DNA of 64,000 bases from the NCBI RefSeq assembly GCF_900090205.1, contig NZ_LT607802.1, forward strand, positions 2,346,554 to 2,410,553, read 5' to 3'. The translations under genes were made by a program, and so were the position numbers. Origin of the DNA: Vogesella sp. LIG4. GTDB taxonomy: Bacteria; Pseudomonadota; Gammaproteobacteria; Burkholderiales; Chromobacteriaceae. Numbering within the stretch: position 1 is the stretch's first letter; each line of letters begins with the position of its first letter. The notes under the pieces were generated by a model, which saw only the letters and a program-made list of their open reading frames with translations, did no database searches and was not told the origin of the DNA. Shown here in pieces: positions 28,962 to 38,868 of this stretch.

Positions 28962-31061
28962 TTACAGCCCGTCGTCCTCCTGCTGTACGCGAATCTTCTG
29001 GCCCGGCTGCAGGCGCGATATCTGCTCCGGGTCGTTCCAGCGCAGGATGTCGGTGTGCGACACGCTGAACTTGCGGGCGATGCTGAACACGGTATCGCCA
29101 CGCTGTACCACGTAGTCGGCCGGCACCGCACCGGTGGCTGGCTGGCGTACGGTGTAGCTGACCTGGCGCAGCGGCGAGCTGTTGCTGGCCAGGGCGGTAG
29201 CTGCCGCGGCCGGTTGCGCCGGCTGGGTGGACAGGATCTTCAGCGTCTGGCCCAGGCGGATATTGCTGTCGTTCAGGCTGTTGAGCTGCTTGAGGTCATC
29301 CACGCTCATGCCGTAGCGGCGGGAGATGTTGAACAGGGTATCGCCTGCGGCCACGGTATGCAGGCCGGCGCTGGCGGTTACCACGCGATCCGGGGTGGCC
29401 AGCGCGGTCATGGTGGCGGCCGGCTTGCTTTCGCTGCGGATGGTAATGCGCGGCGCATCGTTACCGCTTGCTGCGGCGGCAGGCTTGGCATCAACTGCGG
29501 GGGTAGCGGCCGGCTTGCTGCTCTCGGCCTGGGCAAGCACCACCGGCACTGCCGGCTTGCTGACTACCAGTGCGGCCGGTTGCAGCGCCGGCTGCGCATC
29601 AGCCTTGGCGATGCTGCTGACGGCTTGCGGCTTGATGGTGTTCTGGCTGGCAACGGCGGTCAGTACCGGCTGGCTGCTGGCAGCCGCTTGCTGGCTTGCT
29701 GCCTGCACTGTTGCCTGGCTTGCCGGCTGCGGCTTGCTGTCAAGCTGCGCGCTGCGCACTGCTACCGGCGTGGTGCTGGTGGCGGCTGCGGCGATCAGCG
29801 GCTGGCTGCTGGCCACTGGGGCCTGCGGTGCGGGGTTGCCGTTGGCCGCAAAGGCCACCAGGGTGGCGGTCTCGGCTGCCGGGGCGGCGATATCGGTGGC
29901 ATCCAGCTGTGGTGCGGCATTGGCATTGCCACGCAGTGCCACCAGTACCGGGCGGCCGGCCGGCAGTACCGGGTTGCCGCGCAGATTGTTGGCGCTGGTC
30001 AGCTCGGTCGTGTTCATGTCGAAGCGGCCGGCCAGCTGGGCCGGGTTGGTGTCGCTGTCCGGTACGTATACCTGCCAGGTCAGCAGCGGCTTGTCCCATT
30101 TGGCGAGGTTGGTCTCGAATTTGTGCAGCTTGCTTTCCGGCAGCAGCATCTGGCGGCCGTTCTTGTAGGCGAACACCGGCAGGTTGAAGGCCGGGTTCAG
30201 CTCCTTGAATTCCGCTACCGACATGTCGGCCATGCGGGCCGCCAGGTCGATGTTCATGTGGCGGCCGACAGAGACGGCCACGAAGGACGGTTTGTTCGGA
30301 AACGGCGACATGCGCAGGCCGAATTTTTCCGGGTTCTGCAGCAGGTTGCGCACGGCCAGCAGCTTGGGCACGTAGTTGCGCGTTTCCTTCGGCATCTGGA
30401 TGTTTTCGTAGTTTTCCACTTCGCCGCGGGCGCGCACCTTGGCAATGGCCTTGGCCAGGTTGCCTTCGCCCCAGTTGTAGGCGGCCAGCGCCAGGCTCCA
30501 GTCGCCGAACATGCCGTACAGGTTCTGCAGGTAGTCCAGTGCGGCGCGGGTGGATTCCAGCACGTCGCGGCGGCCGTCGTACCACCAGGTCTGCTCCAGG
30601 CCGTACTGGCGGCCGGTGGTGGGCATGAACTGCCACAAACCGGAGGCGCCAACCGGCGAATCGGCGGTGGCGACGAAGGCGCTTTCCACCATCGGCAGCA
30701 GCGCGATCTCGGTGGGCATGCCGCGGCGTTCCACCTCGTTCATGATGTAGAACAGGTATTTGCGGCTGCGGTCGAGGGAGCGGCGGAAGTAGTCGGCCTT
30801 GCTGCTGTACAGGCGCTCGTGCAGGCGCACCAGCTCCGGGTTCACCTCGCTCATCTGGAAGCCTTCGCGTACGCGCTGCCAGACATTGTCGCCGTTGCGC
30901 AGCAGGCTGGTGTTCAGCAGCATCATGTCGAGACCTGCTGCCAACCCGTCGTCAACGCTGCGTTGCGGCTGGCTCAGGCTGACAGGGGCACTGGCGGCAT
31001 GGGCCGGCGCCAGGGCGAAAGCGAGCGAAACCGACAAGGCGAGCGGGGTGAGCTTTTTCAT
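28962..31061 (-). CDS. mltD: Membrane-bound lytic murein transglycosylase D
   Basis: 699-aa exported transglycosylase. A signal peptide (LALSVSLAFALAPAHA) is followed by a lytic transglycosylase domain with the catalytic Glu in LLPMVESAF (about residue 126), GASGLWQFMPTTG and AAYNWGEGN. A LysM-like segment follows near residue 340, then a long Ala/Ser/Pro/Gln-rich linker (about 390-570), and two clear C-terminal LysM domains (HTVAAGDTLFNISRRYGMS and VVQRGDTVFSIARKFSVS). It is much longer than E. coli MltD (about 450 aa) because of the linker. There is no lipobox Cys at the signal peptide end. The ATG at 31061 is preferred over a TTG directly before it. Confidence 0.93.
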   Translation of the reverse strand: MKKLTPLALSVSLAFALAPAHAASAPVSLSQPQRSVDDGLAAGLDMMLLNTSLLRNGDNVWQRVREGFQMSEVNPELVRLHERLYSSKADYFRRSLDRSRKYLFYIMNEVERRGMPTEIALLPMVESAFVATADSPVGASGLWQFMPTTGRQYGLEQTWWYDGRRDVLESTRAALDYLQNLYGMFGDWSLALAAYNWGEGNLAKAIAKVRARGEVENYENIQMPKETRNYVPKLLAVRNLLQNPEKFGLRMSPFPNKPSFVAVSVGRHMNIDLAARMADMSVAEFKELNPAFNLPVFAYKNGRQMLLPESKLHKFETNLAKWDKPLLTWQVYVPDSDTNPAQLAGRFDMNTTELTSANNLRGNPVLPAGRPVLVALRGNANAAPQLDATDIAAPAAETATLVAFAANGNPAPQAPVASSQPLIAAAATSTTPVAVRSAQLDSKPQPASQATVQAASQQAAASSQPVLTAVASQNTIKPQAVSSIAKADAQPALQPAALVVSKPAVPVVLAQAESSKPAATPAVDAKPAAAASGNDAPRITIRSESKPAATMTALATPDRVVTASAGLHTVAAGDTLFNISRRYGMSVDDLKQLNSLNDSNIRLGQTLKILSTQPAQPAAAATALASNSSPLRQVSYTVRQPATGAVPADYVVQRGDTVFSIARKFSVSHTDILRWNDPEQISRLQPGQKIRVQQEDDGL

Positions 31062-31205
31062 CAATCTAGAGCCTGTATTTCGTATCGGGCGATGCTAACA
31101 CGCACTGCCGGGCATTCAAACCGGAAAGTGCTGTTTAAACAGGATTTTTCTGTATTTTTAGTTGATATTTTCCGTCTGGCCCAGCTTGCCGTGCCGACAG
31201 AGAAC

Positions 31206-31979
31206 TCATGCCGCCCGAAAGTGGTTTTTCCACTCGCGAAGTGTGGCAAAAATGGCCTCACTGCCAGCAAGGGCATGACCGGCCTGGCGCGTGGCGGCAC
31301 TGGCCACTTCCGGGCTGGCGGTGCGCAAAAACGGGTTGGTAGCCTTTTCCTGGCCAATGCTGCTGGGCAGGGTTGGCCGCATGACGGCGCGGCTGGCCTG
31401 ATCCTGTTGCCAGCGCGCCTGCAGCGCCGCGTTGCCGGGCTCTACGGCGAGTGCGAACTGCAGGTTGGACAGCGTGTATTCGTGCGCCGGGTAGCACAGC
31501 GTGTCGTCCGGCAGTGCCGCCAGTTGCTGCAGCGAGGCATGCAGCTGCGCCATGGTGCCGTCGAACACCCGGCCGCAGCCGGCGCCGAACAGCGTATCGC
31601 CGCAGAACAGGTGCTGCTGCCACAGGAAAGCCAGATGGTTGGCGGTGTGGCCGGGCACTTCCAGTACGCGGGCCTGCTGGCCGAAGGCACTGATTTCGCT
31701 GCCGGCCATGACCGGCTGAGTGACATGCTCGACGCCGGCCGGGCCGTAGATGTCCAGTTGCGGCCAACGTGCCGCCAGTGCCGGCAAGCCGCCGATATGG
31801 TCGGCGTGATGATGGGTGATCCAGATGGCATCAAGCTGCAGGCCCTGCGTGGCGAGAAACGTCAGCAACGGTGTCGCATCGCCCGGATCGACGGCGATGG
31901 CGTGCGTGGTGTCGTGCAAAACCCAGATATAATTATCTGCAAAGGCACTAACCGGTGTGAGGCGAATGATGTCGGCCAT
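31206..31979 (-). CDS. gloB: Hydroxyacylglutathione hydrolase (glyoxalase II)
   Basis: 257-aa metallo-beta-lactamase-fold enzyme that hydrolyses S-lactoylglutathione in methylglyoxal detoxification. The metal-binding motif THHHADH is near residue 57, with further ligands in VPGHTANH, the FCGDTLF segment and PAHEYT. The C-terminal KATNPFLR is typical of GloB. It is divergent from the methyltransferase-rnhA-dnaQ operon, the same local order as in E. coli (gloB / yafS-rnhA-dnaQ). Confidence 0.95.
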   Translation of the reverse strand: MADIIRLTPVSAFADNYIWVLHDTTHAIAVDPGDATPLLTFLATQGLQLDAIWITHHHADHIGGLPALAARWPQLDIYGPAGVEHVTQPVMAGSEISAFGQQARVLEVPGHTANHLAFLWQQHLFCGDTLFGAGCGRVFDGTMAQLHASLQQLAALPDDTLCYPAHEYTLSNLQFALAVEPGNAALQARWQQDQASRAVMRPTLPSSIGQEKATNPFLRTASPEVASAATRQAGHALAGSEAIFATLREWKNHFRAA

Positions 31980-31995
31980 GGGATACCCCGAAACA

Positions 31996-32739
31996 ATGGA
32001 AGCATTTGCTGACTGGCTGGCCAGCGCGGAACTGGGTCAATACCTGCTGTGCCGCGAGCAGGCGTACTTCGACCGCGTGGTGGCGGATGCGTTCGGCTTT
32101 CGCGCCGTGCAGGTCGGTCTTACCGAGTATGACTTCCTGGCCTGCAACCGCATTCCCTGGCATGGCTATGCCGGGGCAGAGGCCAGCGCCGACGTGGTCT
32201 GCGATGCGGCCTTCCTGCCGTTCGACAGCCGCAGCCTGGACCTGCTGGTGATGCCGCATGCGCTGGATTTTACCAGCCAGCCGCACCAGGTGCTGCGCGA
32301 GGCGGAGCGGGTGCTGATGCCGGAAGGGCGCCTGGTGCTCACCGGCTTCAACCCTATATCGCTGTGGGGGAGCTGCCGTGTGCTGCATGGCCGGCGCAAT
32401 ACCCCGTGGAGCGGCAATTTCTTCAGCCCGGCGCGCATCCGCGACTGGATGGCGCTGCTGCAATTGGAAGCCACCGCCACCGCCTTCATGGCATACTCGC
32501 CGCCTTTCAACCGCGGGGACTGGCTGTCGCGCTGGCAGTTCATGGACAGCCTGGGCGAGCGCGGCTGGTCGCTGGCGGCCGGCGTGTACGGCATCGAGGC
32601 GGTCAAGCGCCAGCGCGGCATGCGCCTGCTGATGCCGGCCTGGAAGCCGGCCAAGGCCGGCAGCGGCCTGATCGTGGCCGGCGGCAACGAGCGCCACCCC
32701 GTCAAACAATCTGTGCAGGACGAAATACCACATGGCTGA
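31996..32739 (+). CDS. SAM-dependent methyltransferase (YafS-like)
   Basis: 247-aa protein of the class I methyltransferase superfamily; the SAM-binding part is degenerate at its start but keeps [28 protein letters not shown] and [15 protein letters not shown]. Its place between gloB and rnhA matches yafS in E. coli. Substrate unknown. The start is uncertain: ATG at 31996 is given because upstream in-frame ATGs (31957-31978) overlap the divergent gloB start. The stop overlaps the rnhA start by 8 bp. Confidence 0.8.
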   Translation: MEAFADWLASAELGQYLLCREQAYFDRVVADAFGFRAVQVGLTEYDFLACNRIPWHGYAGAEASADVVCDAAFLPFDSRSLDLLVMPHALDFTSQPHQVLREAERVLMPEGRLVLTGFNPISLWGSCRVLHGRRNTPWSGNFFSPARIRDWMALLQLEATATAFMAYSPPFNRGDWLSRWQFMDSLGERGWSLAAGVYGIEAVKRQRGMRLLMPAWKPAKAGSGLIVAGGNERHPVKQSVQDEIPHG

Positions 32740-33175
32740 CGACAGCATCGTCGAGATTTACCCGGACGGCGCCTGCAAGGGCAACCCCGGCCCCGGTGGC
32801 TGGGGCGTGTTGCTGCGCTACAAGGGCCAGGAGAAGGAAATGTTTGGTGGCGAGCCCAATACCACCAACAACCGTATGGAACTCACCGCGGTGATCCGCG
32901 GCCTGGAAACGCTGAAGCGGCCATGCCGCATCGTGGTGCATACCGACTCGCAGTACGTGCAGAAGGGCATCAGCGAGTGGATTCACGGCTGGAAGAAGCG
33001 CGGCTGGATAACCAGCAACAAGGAGCCGGTGAAGAACGCCGACCTGTGGCAGCAGCTGGATGAGCTGCGCAACCGCCACCAGGTGGACTGGCGCTGGGTG
33101 AAGGGCCATGCCGGCCACGAATTCAACGAACGCGCCGACCAGCTTGCCAATGCCGGCGTCGCCAGCCTGCGCTGA
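32732..33175 (+). CDS. rnhA: Ribonuclease HI
   Basis: 147-aa RNase HI that removes RNA from RNA-DNA hybrids. Catalytic residues are visible: Asp in [16 protein letters not shown], Glu in [10 protein letters not shown], Asp in VVHTDSQYV and Asp in ERADQLAN, with the His of the [12 protein letters not shown] loop. Length is normal. It overlaps the methyltransferase gene by 8 bp and is followed 23 bp later by dnaQ. Confidence 0.97.
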   Translation: MADDSIVEIYPDGACKGNPGPGGWGVLLRYKGQEKEMFGGEPNTTNNRMELTAVIRGLETLKRPCRIVVHTDSQYVQKGISEWIHGWKKRGWITSNKEPVKNADLWQQLDELRNRHQVDWRWVKGHAGHEFNERADQLANAGVASLR

Positions 33176-33198
33176 CGCGGCCAACCTGTAGACTCCTT

Positions 33199-33927
33199 AT
33201 GCGCCAGATCATTCTCGATACCGAAACCACCGGCCTGGACCCGAACCAGGGCCACCGCATCATCGAATTCGCCGGCCTGGAAATGGTGAACCGCAAGCTC
33301 ACCGGCCGCTACCTGCACCTGTACATGCACCCGGAGCGCGAGATCGACCCGGATGCCGAGCGCGTGCACGGCATTTCGTTGGCCTTCCTGGCCGACAAGC
33401 CCAAGTTCCGCGACGTCGCCGCCGAGTTGAGCGAATTCATCGCCGATGCCGAGCTGATCATCCACAACGCGCCATTCGACGTCGGCTTCATGAATGCCGA
33501 ATTCAACCGCCTGGGCCTGCCGCTGGTGGACAAGCAGTGCGCGCAGATCACCGACACGCTGGCGATGGCGCGCGATGCCTTTCCCGGCAAGCGCAACAGC
33601 CTGGATGCGCTGTGTGACCGCTTCGAGATCGACCGCAGCAACCGTACTTTCCACGGCGCGCTGATCGACTGCGAGCTGCTGTCCGAGGTCTACCTGTGGA
33701 TGACCCGCGGCCAGGACAGCCTGATGATGGACATCGGCTACGGCGAAGACGGCGATGGCAGCAATGCACTGGGCTTCAAGTTCGAGCGCAAGCCGCTGAC
33801 GGTGCTGGCACCGAGCGCGGACGAGTTGGCCGCACACCAGGAATACCTGGATACGCTGGACAAGAGCGTCAAGGGCAGCTGTCTGTGGCGCAGCATCGAA
33901 AACCCGCCCACCGAGGCACCCGCCTGA
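33199..33927 (+). CDS. dnaQ: DNA polymerase III epsilon subunit (proofreading exonuclease)
   Basis: 242-aa DEDDh 3'-5' exonuclease. Exo I is ILDTETTGLD, Exo II is HNAPFDVGFMN and Exo III is FHGALIDCELLSEVY with the catalytic His and Asp. The C-terminal tail, which in E. coli binds the alpha subunit, is present. It sits after rnhA as in many Proteobacteria and is followed by ispD after 11 bp. Confidence 0.96.
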   Translation: MRQIILDTETTGLDPNQGHRIIEFAGLEMVNRKLTGRYLHLYMHPEREIDPDAERVHGISLAFLADKPKFRDVAAELSEFIADAELIIHNAPFDVGFMNAEFNRLGLPLVDKQCAQITDTLAMARDAFPGKRNSLDALCDRFEIDRSNRTFHGALIDCELLSEVYLWMTRGQDSLMMDIGYGEDGDGSNALGFKFERKPLTVLAPSADELAAHQEYLDTLDKSVKGSCLWRSIENPPTEAPA

Positions 33928-33938
33928 GAGCAGCCGAC

Positions 33939-34628
33939 ATGACCCGACGCATCGCGCTGGTGCCGGCGGCCGGCCACGGCAGCCGCTTCGGCTCGGCCAC
34001 TCCCAAGCAGTACCTGGACATAGGCGGCCAGCCCTTGCTGGCACACACCCTGGCCGTGCTTGCGGCCAACCCCGACATCGACCTGGTGGCGGTGGTGATT
34101 TCGCCGGGTGACGAATGGTTTGCCGGCTTCGACTGGCCGCTGCCCAAGCTGCGGGTGCTGCGTGTGGGCGGCGCCAGCCGCGCCGAAAGCGTGGCCAATG
34201 GCCTGGCGGCGCTGGCGCCGGCAGCCGACGACTGGGTGCTGGTGCACGATGCTGCACGCTGCTGCCTGTCGCCGCAGGCGCTGGCGCGGCTGATCGCCGA
34301 GATTGGCGACGACGCCGTGGGCGGCATCCTGGCGCAGCCGGTGGCCGATACCGTGAAGCAGGGCGATGCCAGTGCACGCATTGCCGCCACGGTGCCGCGC
34401 GACGGGCTGTGGCTGGCGCAGACGCCGCAGATGTTCCGCGCCGGCCTGCTGGCCAGCGCGCTGGCCGATGCGGCCAACCCGGGGATAACCGACGAAGCCT
34501 CCGCCATCGAACTGCTGGGCCATGCGCCACGGCTGGTGGTGGGCGAGGCGCAGAATTTCAAGGTGACCTGGCCGGGCGATCTCGCGCTGGCCGGCGCCAT
34601 TCTGGCTGCTAGAAAGGATCAAGCATGA
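33939..34628 (+). CDS. ispD: 2-C-methyl-D-erythritol 4-phosphate cytidylyltransferase
   Basis: 229-aa IspD of the MEP isoprenoid pathway; it joins MEP and CTP. The nucleotide-binding start is [19 protein letters not shown], the [13 protein letters not shown] segment and [10 protein letters not shown] follow, and TDEASAIE is near the C-terminus. It overlaps ispF by 4 bp. Two copies of the dispersed 10-mer complement lie inside the gene (34061 and 34469). Confidence 0.96.
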   Translation: MTRRIALVPAAGHGSRFGSATPKQYLDIGGQPLLAHTLAVLAANPDIDLVAVVISPGDEWFAGFDWPLPKLRVLRVGGASRAESVANGLAALAPAADDWVLVHDAARCCLSPQALARLIAEIGDDAVGGILAQPVADTVKQGDASARIAATVPRDGLWLAQTPQMFRAGLLASALADAANPGITDEASAIELLGHAPRLVVGEAQNFKVTWPGDLALAGAILAARKDQA

Positions 34629-35113
34629 CCCCGTTCCGTATCGGTCAGGGCTACGACGTACACCGCCTGGTGGAAGGCCGGCCGCTGATCCTGGGCGGCG
34701 TGACCATCCCGCACGACAAGGGCCTGCTGGGGCATTCCGATGCCGACGCGCTGCTGCACGCCATCACCGACGCGGTGCTGGGCGCCGCCGCGCTGGGCGA
34801 CATCGGCCGCCATTTTCCGGACACCGATCCCACCTTCAAGGGCGCCGACAGCGGCGTGCTGCTGCAGGAAGCGATGCGCCGCGTGCGCGCCGCCGGCTGG
34901 CAGCTGGTGAACGTGGACAGCACCATCATTGCGCAGCAACCCAAGCTGGCGCCGCATATCGACGCCATCCGCGCGCGCATCGCCGCGCTGCTGGACATCG
35001 ACGTGGGCTGCGTCAACGTCAAGGGCAAGACCAACGAGAAGCTGGGCTACCTCGGCCGTGCCGAAGCCATTGAGACCCAGGCAGTGTGCCTGCTGGTGCC
35101 AGTGGCCGGCTAG
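34625..35113 (+). CDS. ispF: 2-C-methyl-D-erythritol 2,4-cyclodiphosphate synthase
   Basis: 162-aa IspF, the next-but-one MEP pathway enzyme after IspD. The metal ligands are in GYDVHRL (Asp and His) and the [17 protein letters not shown] segment, [11 protein letters not shown] and [13 protein letters not shown] are present. Length is normal. Translational coupling with ispD is shown by the ATGA overlap. Confidence 0.97.
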   Translation: MTPFRIGQGYDVHRLVEGRPLILGGVTIPHDKGLLGHSDADALLHAITDAVLGAAALGDIGRHFPDTDPTFKGADSGVLLQEAMRRVRAAGWQLVNVDSTIIAQQPKLAPHIDAIRARIAALLDIDVGCVNVKGKTNEKLGYLGRAEAIETQAVCLLVPVAG

Positions 35114-35179
35114 GCATGGCCGCAACGTTGGCCGCATCAAATTCATAACACCAAACACCTGAAAACCGCGGAGCAAATC

Positions 35180-35842
35180 ATGGACCAGAACCAGCTGAAA
35201 CAGCAGGTGGCACAGGCCGCCATCAAGTTTGTGCCGGACGACTGCATCGTCGGCGTGGGCACCGGCAGCACCGTCAATTTCTTCATCGACGAGCTGGCCA
35301 AGATCAAGGGCCGCATCAAGGGCGCGGTGTCCAGCTCCGAAGCCAGCAGCAAGCGGCTGAAGGATATCGGCATCCCGGTGCTGGACCTGAACAGCGTCGG
35401 CCCCGATGAAGTACCGGTGTACGTGGACGGCGCCGACGAGGTGAACCATCACCTGCACATGATCAAGGGCGGCGGCGCCGCACTGACGCGCGAGAAGATC
35501 GTGGCCGCGGTAGCGCAGCAGTTCATCTGCATCGCCGACGCCAGCAAGTACGTGGAGATCATGGGCAAGTTCCCGCTGCCGGTGGAGGTGATCCCGATGG
35601 CGCGCAGCCACGTGGCGCGCGAGCTGGTGAAGCTGGGCGGCCAGCCGGAATGGCGCATGGGCGTGACTACCGACAACGGCAACATCATCCTCGACGTGCA
35701 CGGCCTGCAGATTGCCGAGCCGGTGAAGCTGGAGCAGCAGATCAACCAGATCGTGGGCGTGGTGACCAACGGCCTGTTCGCCGCGCGCCGTGCCGACGTG
35801 CTGCTGCTGGGAACCCCGGACGGGGTGAAGGAATACCGCTAA
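35180..35842 (+). CDS. rpiA: Ribose-5-phosphate isomerase A
   Basis: 220-aa RpiA that interconverts ribose 5-phosphate and ribulose 5-phosphate. Motifs: [37 protein letters not shown] and [10 protein letters not shown] at the end. A GCGGAGC ribosome binding site lies 6 bp before the ATG. It is followed directly by two tandem copies of a dispersed repeat. Confidence 0.97.
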   Translation: MDQNQLKQQVAQAAIKFVPDDCIVGVGTGSTVNFFIDELAKIKGRIKGAVSSSEASSKRLKDIGIPVLDLNSVGPDEVPVYVDGADEVNHHLHMIKGGGAALTREKIVAAVAQQFICIADASKYVEIMGKFPLPVEVIPMARSHVARELVKLGGQPEWRMGVTTDNGNIILDVHGLQIAEPVKLEQQINQIVGVVTNGLFAARRADVLLLGTPDGVKEYR

Positions 35843-35850
35843 GTATCGGC

Positions 35851-35974
35851 TTACGATCTGCTGCGCTTCGGCAATACGGCGTTGAAACCGCCTGCGGAAT
35901 GCTCATTGACGCCATGTCAACTCCGCTTCCGCAGTCGTTTTCGCCTTGTCTTGCTTTAGCTCGCGAGATCGTAA
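35851..35974. repeat. 124-bp dispersed repeat, tandem copy 1
   Basis: Bounded by TTACGATCT and its inverse AGATCGTAA (9 bp, perfect). With flanking sequence the tandem period is 143 bp (35842-35984 and 35985-36127). It contains the segment GGAATGCTCATTGACGCC. No coding potential. Confidence 0.88.
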
Positions 35975-35993
35975 ACAGATTCTGAGTATCGGC

Positions 35994-36117
35994 TTACGAT
36001 CTGCTGCGCTTCGGCAATACGGCGTTGAAACCGCCTGCGGAATGCTCATTGACGCCATGTCAACTCCGCTTCCGCAGTCGTTTTCGCCTTGTCTTGCCCT
36101 AGCTCGCGAGATCGTAA
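35994..36117. repeat. 124-bp dispersed repeat, tandem copy 2
   Basis: Almost identical to copy 1 (one visible cluster of change, TTGCTTTAGC to TTGCCCTAGC). It has the same 9-bp inverted ends. Together the two copies fill most of the 413-bp gap between rpiA and phoU. Confidence 0.88.
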
Positions 36118-36255
36118 ACAGATTCTGATCTGGCGCGCCTGTCGCTAACACGGTGGCGGCCTGGCCTGCCGGGCAGTCGGCATGGCTTGCAATGTTTCTG
36201 TCACAAAGCTGGGTTACGCTACGCCGTTCCGTCGAAATTCTGACCGAGGTCTGAC

Positions 36256-36969
36256 ATGCCCGAACATCTTTCCAAACAGTATGACCTGGAGCTCGAAACC
36301 ATCCGCACCCGCGTGCTGCAGATGGGTGGGCTGGTTGAGCAGCAGATCCGCGCCGCGCTGGACGCGCTGCAGGATGGCGATGTGGCGCGCCTGGAGCGTG
36401 TGATCGCCGACGACGCCAAGGTCAACGCACTGGAAGTGCAGATCGATGACGACTGCCAGCACATTATCGTGCGCCGCCAGCCGGCCGCCAGCGACCTGCG
36501 CATGGTGGTCGCGGTGATCAAGACCATCACTGATCTGGAGCGCATCGGCGACGAAGCGCAGAAGATCGCCCGCGTTGGCCGCGACCTGTGCCAGAGCGCA
36601 CGCATGCCGTCGCCGCGTTTCCGCGAAGTGGCCAAGCTGGCGGAAACCGCGCTGGCCATGCTGCACCGCGCGCTGGACGCCTTTGCCCGCCTGGACCCTA
36701 CCGCCGCGGTGGAGCTGGCGGAAGAAGACATCCTGCTGGATCAGGACTACGCCTCGGAAATGCGCGCGCAGATCACCTTCATGATGGAAGACCCGCGCAC
36801 CATCAGCACGTCCATCGATACCCTGTTCCTGTGCAAGGCCATCGAGCGCATCGGCGACCATGCCAAGAACATTTCGGAGTACGTGGTGTACCTGGTGAAG
36901 GGCAAGGATATCCGTCACACTTCGCTGGAAGAAAAGAAGCGCGAGTCGCTGGGCGACACCGCCCAGTAA
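36256..36969 (+). CDS. phoU: Phosphate uptake regulator PhoU
   Basis: 237-aa protein with two PhoU three-helix repeats; the metal-binding E-x3-D type motifs appear as LERIGDEAQKIA and IERIGDHAKNIS. PhoU represses phosphate uptake by linking the Pst transporter to PhoR. No pst or phoBR genes lie in the window; instead ppx follows after a terminator-like hairpin, joining phosphate signalling with polyphosphate breakdown. Confidence 0.95.
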   Translation: MPEHLSKQYDLELETIRTRVLQMGGLVEQQIRAALDALQDGDVARLERVIADDAKVNALEVQIDDDCQHIIVRRQPAASDLRMVVAVIKTITDLERIGDEAQKIARVGRDLCQSARMPSPRFREVAKLAETALAMLHRALDAFARLDPTAAVELAEEDILLDQDYASEMRAQITFMMEDPRTISTSIDTLFLCKAIERIGDHAKNISEYVVYLVKGKDIRHTSLEEKKRESLGDTAQ

Positions 36970-37043
36970 GCCGTTGCCGGCGGCTTGCTGACAGGCTTGT
37001 CGTGGGTCAGCAGTTTGGCCAAATCATTTTGTCGGCAGCCGGA

Positions 37044-37074
37044 ACGGCGGTAACATCTGTTACCGCCGTTTTCT
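37044..37074 (+). terminator. Terminator between phoU and ppx
   Basis: Perfect 12-bp stem ACGGCGGTAACA / TGTTACCGCCGT with a 2-base spacer, followed by TTTTC. It ends only about 32 bp before the ppx start, so ppx either has a very close promoter or is reached by readthrough. Confidence 0.75.
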
Positions 37075-37105
37075 ATTAAACTTAACTCTCCGAAGGGGTG
37101 AGCTT

Positions 37106-38599
37106 TTGAGTACCGTTACGCCCCCGTTTGATGTGCTGGCTACCGTGGACATGGGGTCGAACAGCTTCCGGCTGCAGATTTCCCGCGTGGTGGACGACCA
37201 GCTGTATACCCTGGATTCCCTGAAAGAAACCGTACGTCTGGGTGGCGGCCTGCAAGCCGACAAGACCCTGGACGATGAAACCCTGGCGCGTGCGCTGGGT
37301 TGCATGGCGCGCTTTGGCGAACGCCTGCGCGGGCTGGACCCGAAGCAGGTGCGCGTGGTGGGCACCAACACCCTGCGCGTGGCCCGCAATGCCGCGGCCT
37401 TCATCACCGAGGCCGAGCGCCTGCTGGGCTTCCCCATCGAGATCATCGCCGGCCGCGAAGAAGCGCGCCTCATCTACCTGGGCGCTGCGCACAGCCTGCC
37501 GGCCACCAAGGAACGCCGCCTGGTGGTGGACATCGGCGGCGGCTCCACCGAATTCATCATCGGCAGCCAGTACAAGGCACAGGTGACGGAAAGCCTGCCG
37601 CTGGGCTGCGTGACCTTCAGCAAGCGCTTCTTCGAGGATGGCAAGATCAGCAAGAATGCCTTCCGCGATGCCGAGTTGGCCGCACGCAACGAGATTCAGC
37701 GCATCGTGCACCAGTATCCGGCCAGCGAGTGGCAGCTGGCGGTGGGCACTTCCGGCACCGCGCGCTCGCTGCGCGACATCATGGAAATCAACGACTGGTC
37801 GGGTGGCGAGATCACCCTGGCCGGCATGCGCCGCCTGCGCGAGGCGCTGATCCGCTTCGGGCATATCAAGGATGTGGACATCAACGGCCTGAAGGCGGAC
37901 CGCGTGCCGGTACTGCCGGGCGGGCTGGCGATCATGATTGCCATTTTTGAATCGTTGCACATCGAGCGCATGATCGTGACCGATGGCGCGCTGCGCGATG
38001 GCGTACTGTATGACCTGCTTGGCCGCCAGCGGGAGAAGGACATGCGCGATTCCACCATCACCCAGTTCAAGCGCCGCTACCACGTGGATACCGCGCAGGC
38101 GCAGCGGGTGACACAGCTGGCCGAAGCGCTGTACCGCATGGTGGCCGGCAGCCCGCTGGATGAGGACATGCTCAAGCGCGTGGTCTGGGCGGCGCGGGTG
38201 CATGAAATCGGCCTGTCCATTGCCCACACTGCCTACCACAAGCATTCGGCCTACATCCTGAGCAATGCCGACATGCCGGGCTTCTCGCGCCGCGAGCAGA
38301 GCCAGCTGGCCACCATCGTGCTGGGGCACCGTGGCGACATGGGCAAGATGCTGCGTGAAGTGAGCGACGAAGCGCTGTGGCCGGCAGTGCTGGCGCTGCG
38401 CCTGGCCGCGCTGTTCTACCGCAGCCGCAATGCGGTGGAGGTGGAGGCCATTCACGGCCTGCGCCGCACGCTCAACGGCTACGCGCTGACCGTGGGCAAG
38501 GACTGGCTTGCGGCCAACCCGCTGACCATGGCGGCGTTCAAGCTGGAAATCACCCAGTGGCGCGACATCGGCGTGGCCCTGGAGCTGCGCGGCGACTGA
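37106..38599 (+). CDS. ppx: Exopolyphosphatase (Ppx/GppA family)
   Basis: 497-aa Ppx/GppA phosphatase. The actin-like fold starts with VDMGSNSFRLQISR; VVGTNTLRVARN, GREEARLIYLGA and VVDIGGGSTEFIIG follow, and the C-terminal HD-like domain holds ARVHEIGLSIAHTAYHKHSAY. It removes terminal phosphate from polyphosphate or pppGpp. The start is a TTG at 37106, supported by GAAGGGGTGAG 4-14 bp upstream; no ATG is available near the conserved N-terminus. Confidence 0.95.
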   Translation: MSTVTPPFDVLATVDMGSNSFRLQISRVVDDQLYTLDSLKETVRLGGGLQADKTLDDETLARALGCMARFGERLRGLDPKQVRVVGTNTLRVARNAAAFITEAERLLGFPIEIIAGREEARLIYLGAAHSLPATKERRLVVDIGGGSTEFIIGSQYKAQVTESLPLGCVTFSKRFFEDGKISKNAFRDAELAARNEIQRIVHQYPASEWQLAVGTSGTARSLRDIMEINDWSGGEITLAGMRRLREALIRFGHIKDVDINGLKADRVPVLPGGLAIMIAIFESLHIERMIVTDGALRDGVLYDLLGRQREKDMRDSTITQFKRRYHVDTAQAQRVTQLAEALYRMVAGSPLDEDMLKRVVWAARVHEIGLSIAHTAYHKHSAYILSNADMPGFSRREQSQLATIVLGHRGDMGKMLREVSDEALWPAVLALRLAALFYRSRNAVEVEAIHGLRRTLNGYALTVGKDWLAANPLTMAAFKLEITQWRDIGVALELRGD

Positions 38600-38619
38600 G
38601 CCGACAGCGCCTTGCCGAT

Positions 38620-38653
38620 ACGGCCGTGCAGCCAGACTGCACGGCCGTTTTTA
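38620..38653 (+). terminator. Terminator after ppx
   Basis: Perfect 12-bp stem ACGGCCGTGCAG / CTGCACGGCCGT with a 5-base loop and a T5 tract. Confidence 0.9.
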
Positions 38654-38868
38654 TTGCCTGTTGTACGCTGGTTGCCGGGCCGGTATAGGCAAATCGTAAA
38701 TATAAAATTATCGAACTATATGAACACCAGGCAGCTGCTGTCGCACGCGCATTGCCCGCTGCAGCAACGGTTGGCCAAGGCGGGCGGAATCCCCGGCAGA
38801 GCAGCGGTGGCCTGCCTAATCTGTAAGCATTGACCATTCCCGACGCGTGCCACGGCACGGAGCCCTCT

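Noticed and set aside
28926..32012. Very long (over 1000 codons) forward open frame opposite mltD and gloB
   Set aside because: A mirror of G+C-rich codon use; mltD and gloB on the other strand have clear catalytic motifs. The same holds for long antisense frames at 9611-11620, 13257-14945, 25682-27355 and 40833-43298.
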